From contig NC_041021.1 in assembly GCF_004193775.1 (NCBI RefSeq), forward strand, positions 3,730,001 through 3,794,000: a DNA stretch of 64,000 bases. Reading direction: 5' to 3'. Shown one piece after another: positions 45,027-57,158 of the stretch. The translations under genes were made by a program, and so were the position numbers. This DNA comes from Glycine soja. Lineage: Eukaryota > Streptophyta > Magnoliopsida > Fabales > Fabaceae. The notes below the pieces were generated by a model that saw only the letters and a program-made list of their open reading frames with translations, searched no databases and was not told the origin of the DNA. Within the stretch, counting starts at the first letter, position 1, and every line of letters begins with the position of its first letter.

Positions 45027-47915
45027 TAATACATTATCAGCTTCAATATTCCATTTTCCTTGAGATTTAGGTTTCTCGTGTCTGTGACACAATAAAAGGA
45101 TGAAGTGTAATCTGTCTTTAGAATACCCTTAAAGAAACTCAAAATTGAAATCACTGGTTTCACTTTTTGTGGGAAGTTTGTTTACAGCAATGTTATGCTT
45201 TTCTTCCATGTAATTTTATGTGCTACACTGTTTTATCTGTTGAAATGTAATTGTAATTCAAGCTACAGGCATCCAATAAAAACTAGACTGTTTATAGTTT
45301 ATCCACTTTTACTGCATGTACTTGCAATTCAAAGAGAAATATATTGATAGAAACTGGATCAGACAGAGAAAAAAAACATAACTTCTTTATTTATTGTGTT
45401 TAACTCTACAAAAATTCTCTCAATAATCCCAATTCAATGTCACCCATGATGACTGACTCTTCTTAACTCCTCTTCTTATTTATAAACAGTTACTGGTCTA
45501 CTAACATAAACCCACCCTTAAGGTGCCTAATAAGTTGCGGCCTCTTTCCCCTTCTTTTTAACATAACTCTGTATTTCTTTGGCTAACATAACTAATTACT
45601 AGCATAACTTACTGACCTATCATATATCCAATAAAAACACCAAGGTTTTCAAAATGTTCACATGAACCTAATTACAGGAAACTCACAGGATGAAAGGCAA
45701 GAACCCGTTCTGGAACAGCAATGGGATGTGCATGAGTGAGCACTATAGAAAATATCATTGAATTGTGCACAATAAGCCAAAATTTCTTTGCAGTTGCTTG
45801 CTTTGGTCTATGTACATTTATAAACTGCATAACACAGGCAGAGCAACAGTGAGTCTCACATTCTCATGAATAAAATGACATTAACATTGTCAGATTACAG
45901 AGTCAATCTAAAGAAACTGATCCTTGCCTAAAATTAAGATTATATAACTACTTACACAAGTCAACCATAGCCACAAGCATTTCCTGAATAATGACACATC
46001 TATAGGAAGTATAAATTCAAATTATTTTTTGAACAATTTCCATTTTATCTTTGATTGAACCTAACATCAATTGCTTGGTCAAATGTGTGTATCTATCTCT
46101 TGTTTCTTCACACAACTAATCCAAAGGATGCACCTCTATTACTATGTCTATTCCAACACACTGAACCATAGAGCATGGCAAGACATAATAAAGGCTATGG
46201 AAAGTTACCTTCATTCCTGTGCTGAATGTTCTCATGATCATCTAATGTCCATATTTTCTTCTTCAAAATTTTTATAGAATCTAACCTCATCATAATTATC
46301 CTTAACTTAAGCAAAATATTATAGAATCACCGACCCTGGATATCATTATGCAACTTGTTTAGGTTTCTCTTCAACTTGTTTAGGTTTCTCTTCGACTATG
46401 TGAAACGGAGTAAAGGAACTCCATAGCAGGAGGCACTAATTTCAGAAACAGCTGCAGAATAAGGATGGGAAGGATTTTAATATAATTTGGTCATAAAGGC
46501 TTTGATATGTTAAAAACTAACCCAAACCAAATGTTTAAACTTTCTATATTGGAATAGTGGGGGCTTAATATTGGTTTTATATCTAGCTTTCTACATTGGA
46601 ATAGCGGTTGTTACTTGAGTATATCCAAAATCAAAATTCTCCTGGTAGAATCAAGATTCAAGAATTTCATGTTAGCCTATTCATGGGACTGCTAATAAAT
46701 ATTCAATTTATTGAAATTTACTTTTCCTTGTTGATTTCCCAAGGTGTCTCCACATACTTTGGGTACGAAATTAATTTATTTGGGCACTAAATAATATGGT
46801 TAGGCCCTTTCCATAAGTGATATATGTCTCCGGGGCTCAAAGTTTTTTTCCTGTAACTACTACTTTATGCTACCAAAAATACAGTAATGTTATTTACTAT
46901 CTTTATGTGTCCCTATAAACTTCATTGATGATTCAACCAATGCTATAAAAAAGGCAGGTTAGTGAAGACACTTGTTGCTCCAAACAATTTTTTGTAGCTA
47001 TTTAAGTTACCCTACAAATATTCATACAAGCCCATACCTTCCAACAAGAAAGAGTACTACTTTTCCTTTTGTGTAAAATAAAATAACATGAAAAAATTCT
47101 TTATCAAGTGTATTTGGACGAGGAAATTTAAAATTTTAAAGAATTTTAAATTCTGAGAATTTCAAATATTTCAATTTAAATTCTTTCATTTCTAAAATTT
47201 TGCGTTTGGATAAAATATTAGATTTCTTCATTTTTAAAATTCCTTCATTTTATTAATGACCTCACTCACCCTTTGGATGTTGCTATTTTTAATGAATAAT
47301 TTTTCCTACACAGTAATCATATTATTATTTTTATTTAATTGAAAAAGTCAAATTCTCTCTCCCAACTAGAGCATTTTCGAATTATCCATCAAATTATACC
47401 ATATGAAAAAGTACATGTCCAATTGTACTGATAATGAAAGATAGTTTCAGAAGAATCCGATAAAGCCCTGGCCCACCATATCCTCTAAACATAAGGCACC
47501 AATTTATTTATTTATCCCAAACCACCCCAAATAATAGAAAAAACACAAAACCCAAGATATTTTCTACTTTCCTACATAGATATTTCTCTAGTACGATTAA
47601 GACATGCAAAACCGATTTGAATATATTTTTTCTCTTTTAAATTTAATGTTTTTTCTTTTTTAATTTTGAAAAAAAAATCATTTTAATCCTTCAAAATATG
47701 TTTATTTTATTTTTAAAGTGTTTTTAATAACATTTTAAATAGTAAAAAAATATTATTTAAAACATTTTAAGAACAATAATAAACCAATCATATTTTGTAA
47801 TAACTAAAAAAATTACAGAACAAAAGAAAAACTAAATTATAAAAACCAAAAATATGTATTTAAGCCGGCAAACCTCTAAGTAACCCCTTAGCTGCACGCA
47901 AAAACTCCGAACATA
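45027..47915. other. Intergenic DNA between the reductase and the 198-aa gene
   Basis: The first about 270 bp is the likely 3' untranslated region of the reductase. 45340-45640 looks like the end of a minus-strand LTR or other repeat but has no confirmed border. 46350-46392 holds two copies of CAACTTGTTTAGGTTTCTCTT. 47110-47240 is an AT-rich fold-back. No other gene seen. Confidence 0.4.
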
Positions 47916-49869
47916 ATGGAAAACAAAGAGAACATTAACGAGTGGCAACAAATCGAACAATTCCCCGAACTCTCCGAATGGAACATGGTAGTGATCAACG
48001 AAAACTACCTTGTTGGTGACCAAGCTTCTTCCACTAATAACGAACTCTCATTGTTACAAATCGTTCCAACAACGGTGACGGACCCGGAAGTCGACGGAAC
48101 TTCGTCGCCGTTAACGGTGTCGAGTTCGGAGGGTGAGACGGCGCCGTTAGATTGGAGGGTGAGGGTGGTTAGCGAAGCCAAGAAGGTGTTGAAGGTGCGA
48201 TTGGAGGGTGTGAGAGAGCGCGTTGTTGGGGTGGCTTCTAAGGTTGGTAATTGGGCAATGTGTGCGGGGGCGTTTTGGTCATTTACGCAGGTTGCCGGAG
48301 CTGCGGCGGCCGCGGCGGTGTTGCTGTCGCTTGTTTACGTGGGGATTCGACGGCGGCGGAGGAGGGTTGGTCGGCGGAACGTGGTGGTGGATCCTTGGGT
48401 TTATCTTCTTAAAGAGAAAGATGAGGTGAGTATATAAAGATATTTCTATTAGTTGCATACATTAAAAGAATTTTCGTTATTACATTGAATCAAATTATTA
48501 GTATGTTTGGTTGGATTGATGGAAAAAAAGGAAAGGAAGAAAAAAATTTAAAATTTGAATTGAAAAAAAAATTGACAGAAAAGAAAAAATTAAATTTTTG
48601 TATCTACAGAAATAACTTTTATTTCTATTTTCTTTTCAAACAAATAGAGGAAAATGTTTTATTAATCATATTTTTTTTTCTTTATTTTCTTTCCTCTTAC
48701 TTTCTCTCTTATCAAAGGAACCATACAATAGGAAACACCCACTCTAAACGGACGGTTTACAGACGACTCCTTCTCCCTCACTGAAACCCCCGTCGCTAAA
48801 TTTCACAATCAGCTTCAAAAAATCCTAGGTAGGTAATAGAATGAGTTTATCTTCTTAAAGAAAAAGATTAGGTAAGTACATGCAAATAATACTATAATAG
48901 AAAGTGCATGAGAATGAGAATATTCCCACATGAAAATACTCGATTTACAACATTCTTTGCTATTTCTGCATGACTACCACTTTTGAAAGTTTTTTGTCAT
49001 ATGCATTATTGAAGTTTGGAAGTAAAACTAGGTTTATTATGGAGTGAGTTAGTAAAAATAGGGTGATATTTTTATTATTAAATTTAAGAGCTTAATTTCT
49101 ATATAGTATAAAAAATTATACTATGCTAAATTTTAAGACATGGTTGTAAAGATACACAGTTATTTCTTAAAAAGAACAAAATTATGTATATGTATATGTA
49201 TATATTATTTGTGACTCACTAAAATGAGTGATTTCTAATAAATTTTAGTCAATAATCATTAAGAATAGGAAAATAGGCTATTATAATAAATAAAATAAAC
49301 ATTAATTCAACCTGCCTAAATTAGATAAGGAAATAAATAAATTTAATTTAGTCCAAAAATATATTAGTTGCCTTTTAAAAATTAATAATAAGTAATATTT
49401 TTGTTAATGAATTAAAAGGTTAAGTTTTAGTAGTCTTACCCTTAAGTCAATTCTAAATAATTAAAATTTTGATAAAATTAAATGTATGTAAATTTATAGT
49501 CAACTAGCACAAGATATTGCCCTAATTTACTAAGCGTTTTTCTTTTATTTATTTTTTTGTTTAAGCGGAGTGTCCATCTTCATTGATACACTAATATCTT
49601 CATTTTTAATTTATCGTATAATGTTCTTTAATTTATATAAAATATAGTTGTTCTCGACAGTTGTACGTTAAGCCTAGTACTTTTAGTTGTACATTTAATT
49701 GCATAATCTGGTCTCATTTGAAAAATGAGGTATTTACATTGAATATCATTATCCTGAATATACACTTTGTTAATTTGTGCAGAAGATTAGCCAACTCTTA
49801 TTTCAGATTGCACAATTAAACGAAATGTTGTCATCTCGTCGCAAGGTTCTGGTGCATCAAATCAACTGA
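47916..49869 (+). CDS. Small single-pass membrane protein, two exons, possible ATG8-binding motifs
   Basis: Exon 1 is 47916-48425 (ending GATGAG|GTGAGT) and exon 2 is 49783-49869 (after TTGTGCAG), together 198 residues ending HQIN. Residues 1-75 are acidic and polar. 80-110 is a basic amphipathic stretch, and about 118-143 is an Ala/Val/Leu membrane segment followed by RRRRRR. The tail 158-185 (WVYLLKEKDEKISQLLFQIA) may form a coiled coil. Two N-terminal W-x-x-I/V motifs with acidic neighbours (EWQQI at 9-13, EWNMV at 21-25) look like ATG8-interacting motifs. Together with one membrane segment this recalls plant ATI-type autophagy adaptors, but that link is an inference. Exon 1 is much GC-richer than its surroundings. 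The 1357-nt intron is AT-rich. A TATTTAAG at about 47857 is a possible TATA box. Confidence 0.85.
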
Positions 49870-50650
49870 TGCGAGTTTTGTAGTATTTACGTAGTATTGT
49901 AAATTGTATATGAGCTTGTAACTTTACATTTACGTATAAAGGTGAGCAGTATAAAGGTGCTCACTGCTCAATATATATCTTCATAAATAAATAGTTGTAT
50001 TCTTATAAATAATTCACTGATTTGAAATGCAACATAAACATATATTTAATCATTTGTTATAAAAAATACTAACTAAGGTGAATTATATATATAAACAGTC
50101 TAGGTGGCCGACCGTCCAAGATCACAATTTTAAAGGAACATCAATTTTTTTTTTTTCTGAAGACAAAGTCTCCACGTAGTCAGAAGTCATAGAATTAACC
50201 TTTAAGAGGTAAAAATTATTAAAGTGAGATCAATTTTTTTATATAGTTCAAATAAATATTAAAAAAAAAATTATATAATTTTAAAATTATGTAAAAAATT
50301 TACTATAAAAATAAAATAATTTTCAATTGATTTCTTTTAGGTATTGTTTGCTAGAGTAGAATGGAAAGGAAACAAATGAAAGTATAAATAAATATTTGAA
50401 TTAAGGTAGTGTAAGAAAATGTAGACCCACATCAATTTTTTTAAAAAAATTCTCACAAATCACTACTATAGCGAATCAATCAAACAGAGGGTTAAGGAAA
50501 CAATATTAGTGATTAGTTAATTAATGGTGATATTTTCATTTATCAACAAATTTTATTCACAATTTTGACAAAAATAATTAACAATTTAGGTACAATACTG
50601 TTACTGTAAAAGAGAAAAATATAACATAATATTTCCTTCTATTGTTATTT
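49870..50650. other. AT-rich downstream DNA
   Basis: 3' flank of the two-exon gene followed by A/T runs. No further feature seen. Confidence 0.5.
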
Positions 50651-50669
50651 TTTATGAATATTTATGGCA

Positions 50670-50870
50670 AAAGCCCCAATAGAATTACACAGAACCTATC
50701 AAGGCATTCAAGTAAGTCAACACTTAACAAATTCATAACAAAAGTAGGAGGAGAAATGTAGAACACAATTCCCTCTTCTAAGGACAAACCAAATTTTTCT
50801 AAAACATTTGCAGTAGTATTGCATTTGCAATTGATATGCTTGAAGGCTGCAACCATTGAACCAACTGTAG
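50670..50870 (-). pseudogene. LINE RNase H tail, remnant
   Basis: Minus frame with CNTTANVLEKFGLSLEEGIV and then FYISPPTFVMNLLSVDL. This matches the very end of the RNase H-like domain of plant LINEs, where A-x-x-L-A-x-F-G-L then P-x-F-V-x-x-L-L-x-x-D is usual. Nothing else of the element remains here. Confidence 0.55.
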
Positions 50871-50925
50871 TCTAATGAATATCATTCACTAACTGCTTAT
50901 CAGAGAATGTAAAAGTTAAAGTATT

Positions 50926-51620
50926 TTGTTATGTTAGATAAAGTAGTTAGCTTGGGCTTGAAATTAGTGAGTTAGTTTGTACTTTCTTTGAAAAAGTGAA
51001 ATGTCTTTACTAGATTTAGCTATTTCATGGCCTAAGAAATATTTCAAAGAGCCCAAAACCTTCAACTTGAACATGGATTGTAACTTGGTTAGGACCTCAA
51101 CAACACATGAAGAACTTGGGCCAGTAAGTATAATGTCATCAACATATACAAAGAGCACTACTAATGAGGATCCAGAGGCATAAGTGAAAAAATAATAATC
51201 ATTTTTTGATTGAATGAAACCCTACTATAATAGGGTAGAAGAAAACTTGTAAAACCATTGCCTTAAGACTTGCCTAAGGTCATACAAGGACTTATTGAGT
51301 TTACATACAAGAACAGGAGCAATGGTTTAGCATCCATGAGGCAAGTCCATATAAAATTCCTCAAATAGATTCTTATAGAGGAAAGCATTGTTAACATCCA
51401 ATTGTTGTAAACTCCAATTCCTAGTATCTGCTACCCCTAGAGGCACTCTCACCTAGGTAAGCTTGGCATCAGGTGAAAAAGTGTTTGAAAAATCTATTCC
51501 AGCTTGTTGTGTGTTGCCTTTAGCTACTAACCAAGCTTTGTATCTATCATGTTTATATTTGAGTTTGTAGACCCATCTGCAGCCAATACAACGTTTGTCA
51601 ACAAGTAAAGGGACCAGAGA
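50926..51620 (-). pseudogene. Copia reverse transcriptase remnant next to an LTR piece
   Basis: Minus-strand pieces in more than one frame read in order: [55 protein letters not shown], then FVYVDDIILTG with the catalytic YVDD and KVLGSLKYFLGHEIA (51158-50964). At least three stops break it. At 50930-50985 a fragment GTAGTTAGCTTGGGCTTGAA matches the LTR-like sequence of the inverted duplication at 51670-52548, so the pieces belong to one family. Confidence 0.8.
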
Positions 51621-51669
51621 CCAAGTGTTATTAGATAATGTAAAAGTTAGTTGAGTATTTTATGTTAGT

Positions 51670-52548
51670 TGAGTATTCTATTATGTTAGTTAAATTATGG
51701 GCTTGAAATTAATTAGTTAGTTTGACCTTTTATATAAGCATCAGTATAAGTTGACAAGTGAAAAAGAATTAAGAAGCCAAGAAGAATGTTGTCATTGCAA
51801 TGCCAAGCAGCATGATTCGCATGACCCAAAGCAGGTTCAATAATTGAACCATCAACGAAACCAAATTTGTTCTTGCTAATGAAGATGACTCTTCTTGGCA
51901 AGAACAAATTTGGTTTAATTGATGGTTCAATTGTTGAACCTACTTTGTGTAACACCTCAACGAATAGCACTAGAAAGAGAAGGATCTGGAGACTGTGCAG
52001 GTTTGGGACTGTACAGTTAAGGATGACTTAAACGCATTAATTAATACTACCTATACCAACAAGATGCATCTATTTTTCAGTAGCCCATCACTTAAGAACT
52101 TTACAGTTAAGCATGTTTGACTTGAAGTAGTAATGGGATAGGTGCCATTCTGTAAAGTTTCTCGGAAAGCGTGTGAATAAGGATAAAACATGCTAAAAAA
52201 TATTGTGTTGGTTTGTAAGGTCAGTCATTGATCTTAGAAGTAGAAAAAGTTGATTTTCAAGTTCTTGGAAAAGGGCTACCTATGGAGGGTTCTAACCGGT
52301 GGAGGATTCTAACCAACTAGGATGATGAGTGAAGTGTCACCGTGTAAAGTGTCGTAGTATGAGAGTCGTCAAGAAGTTGAAAATCAGGGATGTTACACTT
52401 TGGGTCATGCAAATCATGTTGCTTGGCATCGTAATGACAACATTGTTGGCTTTAGAATTCTCTTTCACTTTTGAGCTTATGTTGATGCTTATATACAAGA
52501 TCAAGTTAACTAACTAATTTCAAGCCTAAGCTAACTACTTTGACTAAT
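51670..52548. repeat. Head-to-head inverted duplication of a Copia gag-LTR fragment
   Basis: The arms meet at about 51887 with only a few bases between them: GTTCTTGCTAATGAAGA against TCTTCTTGGCAAGAAC. The left arm runs 51670-51885. The right arm runs 51891-51947 and, after a later insertion, 52403-52548. Each arm carries the Copia Gag start (minus: KNKFGFVDGSIIEPALGHAN; plus: KNKFGLIDGSIVEP, GHANHVAWHRNDN) fused to the same LTR-like sequence (ATATAAGCATCA, GGCTTGAAATTA). The same fusion in both arms shows that the deletion preceded the inversion. Confidence 0.8.
51948..52397. mobile_element. Solo LTR-like insertion, 450 bp
   Basis: An exact 5-bp duplication CTTTG stands at 51943-51947 and 52398-52402. 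The ends are TGTAACACC and GGGATGTTACA (TG...CA, with a 7-bp inverted terminus TGTAACA/TGTTACA). Removing it restores the right arm of the inverted duplication exactly (ACCTACTTTGGGTCATGCAA). No coding capacity. Orientation is unclear because both ends resemble LTR starts. Confidence 0.88.
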
Positions 52549-53783
52549 TGTTAAACTATTGGCAAGTGTACCAATTTGCACAAGTAGTAGGGAATTTGTT
52601 TTACTTAGATGTTGCATATTCTGTGTGTAAACATTTTTTGCTTTGGTAATGAAAATAAAGGTCCATCAATGGTTTGATTTTTTGTAATTAATTATGCTAC
52701 TTAAACAAATGACGAAATGAACACAAAGCTGTAAAACGAAATAATATCAAAATAAAAGTGTTGGGGAGTTTTCTACTGAACTTCCTCTTGCCGTACTAAA
52801 AGGTTTTTCTCTATTTAACATTACCCTAACATTCTTGCACCATCGATTTACTCAGACCATGATTCCTCACATGAGCGAGCCTAACTCTCTTAGTTTTTGT
52901 TCTTGATTCCTCAACAAACTCATTCAAAGGGAGTTGCAGTACGCACACGGTACAAAATATACTAGATTACTGCATTTTGTTCCTAGATAAACAGACCTCT
53001 AGCTGCTCTACCAAGTCCTAAGGATTACTAAACATACAAATGGATGATCAAGCCACAAGTACGTAAAATAAACACAGATAGAAGTAGAGAACACTAGAAA
53101 TAACATTAAATAGATAGTTAGAAGTTTACATTAAGAGTGCTTAGTAGAATAACTCCCCAACAATGAAGTTTCTAGCCCTCCATTAACAAGGAGGACTTAA
53201 TACAAGAGGAAATGGTGTTTGAATGAAAGAAAATAGTAAAGGGATGAAGAAAATGTCTTCTCTCCAGCCTAGGCGCCTTCTTCCTTCTGTTTCATGTAGT
53301 GTGTTTTCATTTCCTTCTAACTCAGTGTTTTAAAGGCTCTTGGGCTTCTTAGCATACGAAGGTGCACTTAGCGAGCATGTCTCACTGAGCGAGAGTAAGT
53401 GGATATGCGCTAAGCAGGCCTGAACGTGCTAAGCGCGAGAAGAGACAACGTTCTCGCTGGGCGGGCTGACTGCGCGTTAAATGCGCTGCTCTCTGGCTTA
53501 ACATTCTCTAGGGTTTTGCATTTGCTCAGCGAGCTGGCTGCCTCACTAAGCGAATAAGCCTCGCTTAGCCAATCTGGCTCGCTAAGCGAGTCCTTCAGCA
53601 ACATTTCAACACCTTCTCTTCTTTAGCTTAAAAAACCAAGTTAAATTCAACATTAGTCAACAAAAATGGAGTTTCTACTTTATAAATTCACACAAGAACA
53701 AAATATTAACAATTCTCACAGAAGAAATCATAAATTAGACACTTATTTTTAATGCAGTTAAAACTCATGGATAGCAGTTAACA
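52549..53783 (-). repeat. 3' LTR of the minus-strand gypsy element
   Basis: It is the near reverse complement of 58270-59601. Matching landmarks are CTAACTCTCTTAG, CAGACCATGATTCCTCACATG, GTTTTTCTCTATTTAACATTA and the GCTAAGCGAG cluster (53355-53600). It starts, on minus, TGTTAACTGCTATCC and ends CAATAGTTTAACA. About 100 bp shorter than its relative. Confidence 0.85.
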
Positions 53784-55039
53784 AACTCCCCCAAATTTAC
53801 AATTTTGTTTGTCCTCAAGCAAAGAAAATAACAATTTTCTTGTCCTCAAGCAAAAGAAAGCAACAAATCAAAATGGTGCTTGTCTCATTAGTATCAATCA
53901 CATGATCAGAGATGATTAAACACGCATCAACCAACAACCTTCCGAAGTGAAGTGCATTATATTCAGAGACATGAGCATGTGCATTAAGTAGCAAAAATGA
54001 AATAAGCTAGCAGGCATGACAAGTATCAAGGAAGGTTAACCAAGCTTAATCCTCAACTTATGCATGAAAAGTATCAGATAATTCTTCATATAGACGACTA
54101 ACATAATTGCCAACTTTTGCATTTCATCTCATTCCATACACTTATGAACACAAAAAGTGGATCTGAAGGACTTTATTTGGCTTGTGATAAGGTTGGGCTA
54201 AGAACAATTCATTGTTTTTCTAGAATGCAAAACTTAGGTTCTAGGAGAGCATTCATCCATTGATCACCTTTTCTTTAACTTTCCAGCTTTTATTGACATG
54301 CCACAATTAACAACACACAGAGTTTTCTTCATTTTTGATGTTCTTTCACTCTTCTTTCTTTTTATATATTTTTTTTATTTTAGCAGTTTATAGATATTGC
54401 TAAAGGCTGTGGTTTTGATTCTCTGTGTAGCTGTTACTTATATTCCTGAAATATAATTCACCCAAAATACTCCCCCAAATTTGGGAAAAAATTATCTTAA
54501 ACCATACAATGCTCTCCTATAACCTAAGATAAGGTATACAAAGATAGCATTTACATTTAGGCTCAGGGTTCAATGACTCATTCATTCACATCCAAGCTCA
54601 AAAGGGGTGTAAGGGTTTCAATCATTCATTAACCTGGGAAAGCTGTTTGGCTAAGTGGCTAAAATCAATTCAACATGGCCTTCATCATTTCCAAATCATG
54701 CATTCATTCAGCATTCAAAGATTCATGCAAAAATCAGAACTTGATGTGAGTCGTCCTCTCACAGTTTAAGATTCACACAACTTACTGGGTTACAGCAATT
54801 GGTTACACCTTCACTATTTTCCTGTCATGCAAGCTAACATTTTCGCTCATGCCCCTAATTTTCATGCCCTTTCTCTTCTAAATAAGGCAAACTTATTCGA
54901 GGTATATGATTTCACAGTGCAGGTCACTCATGTCATGCAATCAATTCAGTTCAAACAATATATAAAAAAGAACACCATTTGCTGAGTAAAATCATGAAAA
55001 TGCTAGATTAAACCACTACTCAACTTCAAAAGCTATAAA

Positions 55040-56730
55040 TGTTGGATCGAGTAGCCTCAGAATAATTAAGAAGGAGGGGTTGAATTAATTATTCCTAAAC
55101 CTTTACTAATTAAAAAATTACTCTTCTAAGGCTTTTACTTATGTTGTTAAGAGAATATGGAGTAGAAGAGAAACTTAACATAAAGTAAAAGCGGAAATTA
55201 AATACACAACGGAAAGTAAAAGAGTAGGGAAGAAGGAAACAAACACACAAGAGTTTTTATACTGGTTCGGCAACAACCCGTTCCTACATCCAGTCCCCAA
55301 GCGACCTGCGGTCCTTGAGATTTCTTTCAACCTTGTAAAAATCCTTTTACAAGCAAAGATCCACAAGAGATGTACCCTCCCTTGTTCTCTTTGAACCTAG
55401 TGGATGTACCCTCCACTAGAACTGATCCACAAGAGATGTACCCTCTCTTGTTCTCAGTCGAACCCAAGTAGATGTACCCTCTACTTGTACCACAAAGGAG
55501 TGTTAAGACAAAGATCTCAGGCTGTTAAACCTTTGATACTTTGTGAATGGGGATACAAAAGAATTCTCAGGCGGTTAGTCCTTTGAACACTTTTGTATTA
55601 GGGAAAGGGAAGAATCAAAAGAATTCTCAGACTGTGTCGTTTTGAATTATTTGACAAGGGAGAAGGGAGACACAAAAGAATTCAGGCGGTTAGTCCTTTG
55701 TTCTTTTGGAAAAGGGAGAAGAGAGACACAAAAAGAATTCAGGCGGTTAGTCCTTGGCGAATTCTTTTTGGAAAAGGGAGAAGAGAATGAAAAGATGAAT
55801 AACACACGTTTTCAAGGTTTGGAAAACCAGAAAACTTCAGAAAGCTTTTGGTACAAAGAAGAAGAAGTTCAAAGAGATTCAAGGCTTGTAAAGGATTGAT
55901 CGAATGAATGTGAAAAAGTGTGAAAGAATGAATTTAATTTTTTCAAATGCAAAACAAAGCCTTGCTTTTATAGACTCTTCATGTTTGGTCAAGAAGATCA
56001 TTTAGAAGAGTTATAACTTTTAGAAAAACTTAAAACCAATTTGAAAAAGTCAAAAACCTTTTGAAGAGTTACATCTTTTGATTTATTCAGAAACAAACAC
56101 TGGTAATCGATTACCAAATTAGTGTAATCGATTACACAAAGCTTTTGTGTGAAAGGATGTGACTCTTCACATTTGAATTTGAAATTCAACGTTCAAAGGC
56201 ACTGGTAATCGATTACCAAAACATTGTAATCGATTACAGCTTTTTGAAAATAATTGGAACGTTGTAAATTCAATTTGAAAACTTTTTCAAAACAATTTTG
56301 CTACTGGTAATCGATTACAACAATCTGATAATCGATTACCAGAGAGTAAAAATTCTTTGGTAAAAGGTTTTGTCAAAAACTCATGTGCCATTCAAAGTTT
56401 TGAAAAACTTTTTAATACTTATCTTGATTGAGTCTTCTCTTCATTCTTGAATCTTGAGTCTTGAGTCTTGAGTCTTGAATCTTGATCTTGATTCTTGAGA
56501 TCTTTGAACCTTGAATCTTGATCCTTGTCTCTAGACTTTCTTCTTGAGTCTTGAATTCTTCATGATTCTTATCTTGAACTCTTGAATTGTTCTTGATTCA
56601 CTTGAGTTGTTCTTTGATTGATCTTTGAGCTTTTTGTCATCACCTTTGTCATCATCTTTTGTTATCATCATTGTTATCATCAAAACACCTTTGAATCATC
56701 TTTGATTCACCATGAAGTTTTGCTTCTATA
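55040..56730 (+). mobile_element. Solo LTR of the TAATCGATTA Copia family (copy C)
   Basis: Starts TGTTGGATCGAGTAGCCTCA and ends TTTTGCTTCTATA, where copy A has ...CTACA. Flanks ATAAA and GTAAA form a five-base duplication with one mismatch. It is in the opposite orientation to copies A and B. It keeps the GATGTACCCTCC series (55370-55500), the paired TAATCGATTA motifs (56104-56340) and a run of TCTTGAG units (56440-56490). Confidence 0.85.
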
Positions 56731-56807
56731 GTAAAATACTAAGTAAATAAATAAATAAATAAAAATTGTTCGAAAAACAAGATAATTAAATGGAATCCTG
56801 TCAAGCT

Positions 56808-57146
56808 TCAATCCTGAGCTAGAATGGGCCATGGATCCCAAGTCCCCTGCGTTGCAATAATGTCTGCTACATAATCTTCATCCATGTCTGCATCTGTTGC
56901 GCCTGAAGCTTCCTCAGGAGTCTCCACTAGAGTGTCCTCAGCCTCTGCCTTAGCCTCTGGGGTGTCTTCAACCTCCCCAGCCTCTGGGGTGTCTTCAGTA
57001 GCATGAAATGATGGATCCTGGACCACAGGAGCCTCACTTCCCCCCAAAAAGAAAGGCTGGACTCCAGGCCAAGCTACCTGTGCTAAAAAGTCTTCCATGC
57101 TCATCATCGGCTGCTGCTGAGATAGATTTTGCATGCTTTGCATCAC
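56808..57146 (-). pseudogene. Gypsy-element C-terminal reading-frame remnant
   Basis: A 112-codon frame: PMMSMEDFLAQVAWPGVQPF, then Glu/Ala-rich repeats (EAGEVEDTPEAKAEAEDTLV) and an acidic end. The M-x-x-E/D-x-F-x-x-x-V-A-W-P-G motif is seen in the variable C-terminal part of proteins encoded by Athila/Tat-like plant elements. Upstream coding sequence is cut off at 57153 by the next insertion. Confidence 0.6.
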
Positions 57147-57158
57147 TGTTGATTGTTA

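Larger units (their letters stand above)
52549..57153 (-). mobile_element. Ty3/gypsy (Athila/Tat-like) element, 3' half, interrupted by later insertions
   Basis: On minus, an internal region (57153 down to 53784) leads into a 3' LTR (53783-52549). At the junction a polypurine tract GGGGGAG and the phrase TTGCTTGAGGACAAACAAAA are typical for the end of this type of element. The internal region carries a reading-frame remnant (56808-57146) and is split by a Copia solo LTR at 55040-56730. The 5' side is cut at 57153 by a second gypsy element of the same family in the opposite orientation. The stretch 53784-55039 has no clear frame. Confidence 0.8.

Noticed and set aside
45340..45640. Possible minus-strand LTR end
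   Set aside because: The composition resembles an LTR tail, but no TG...CA borders or duplication were found.
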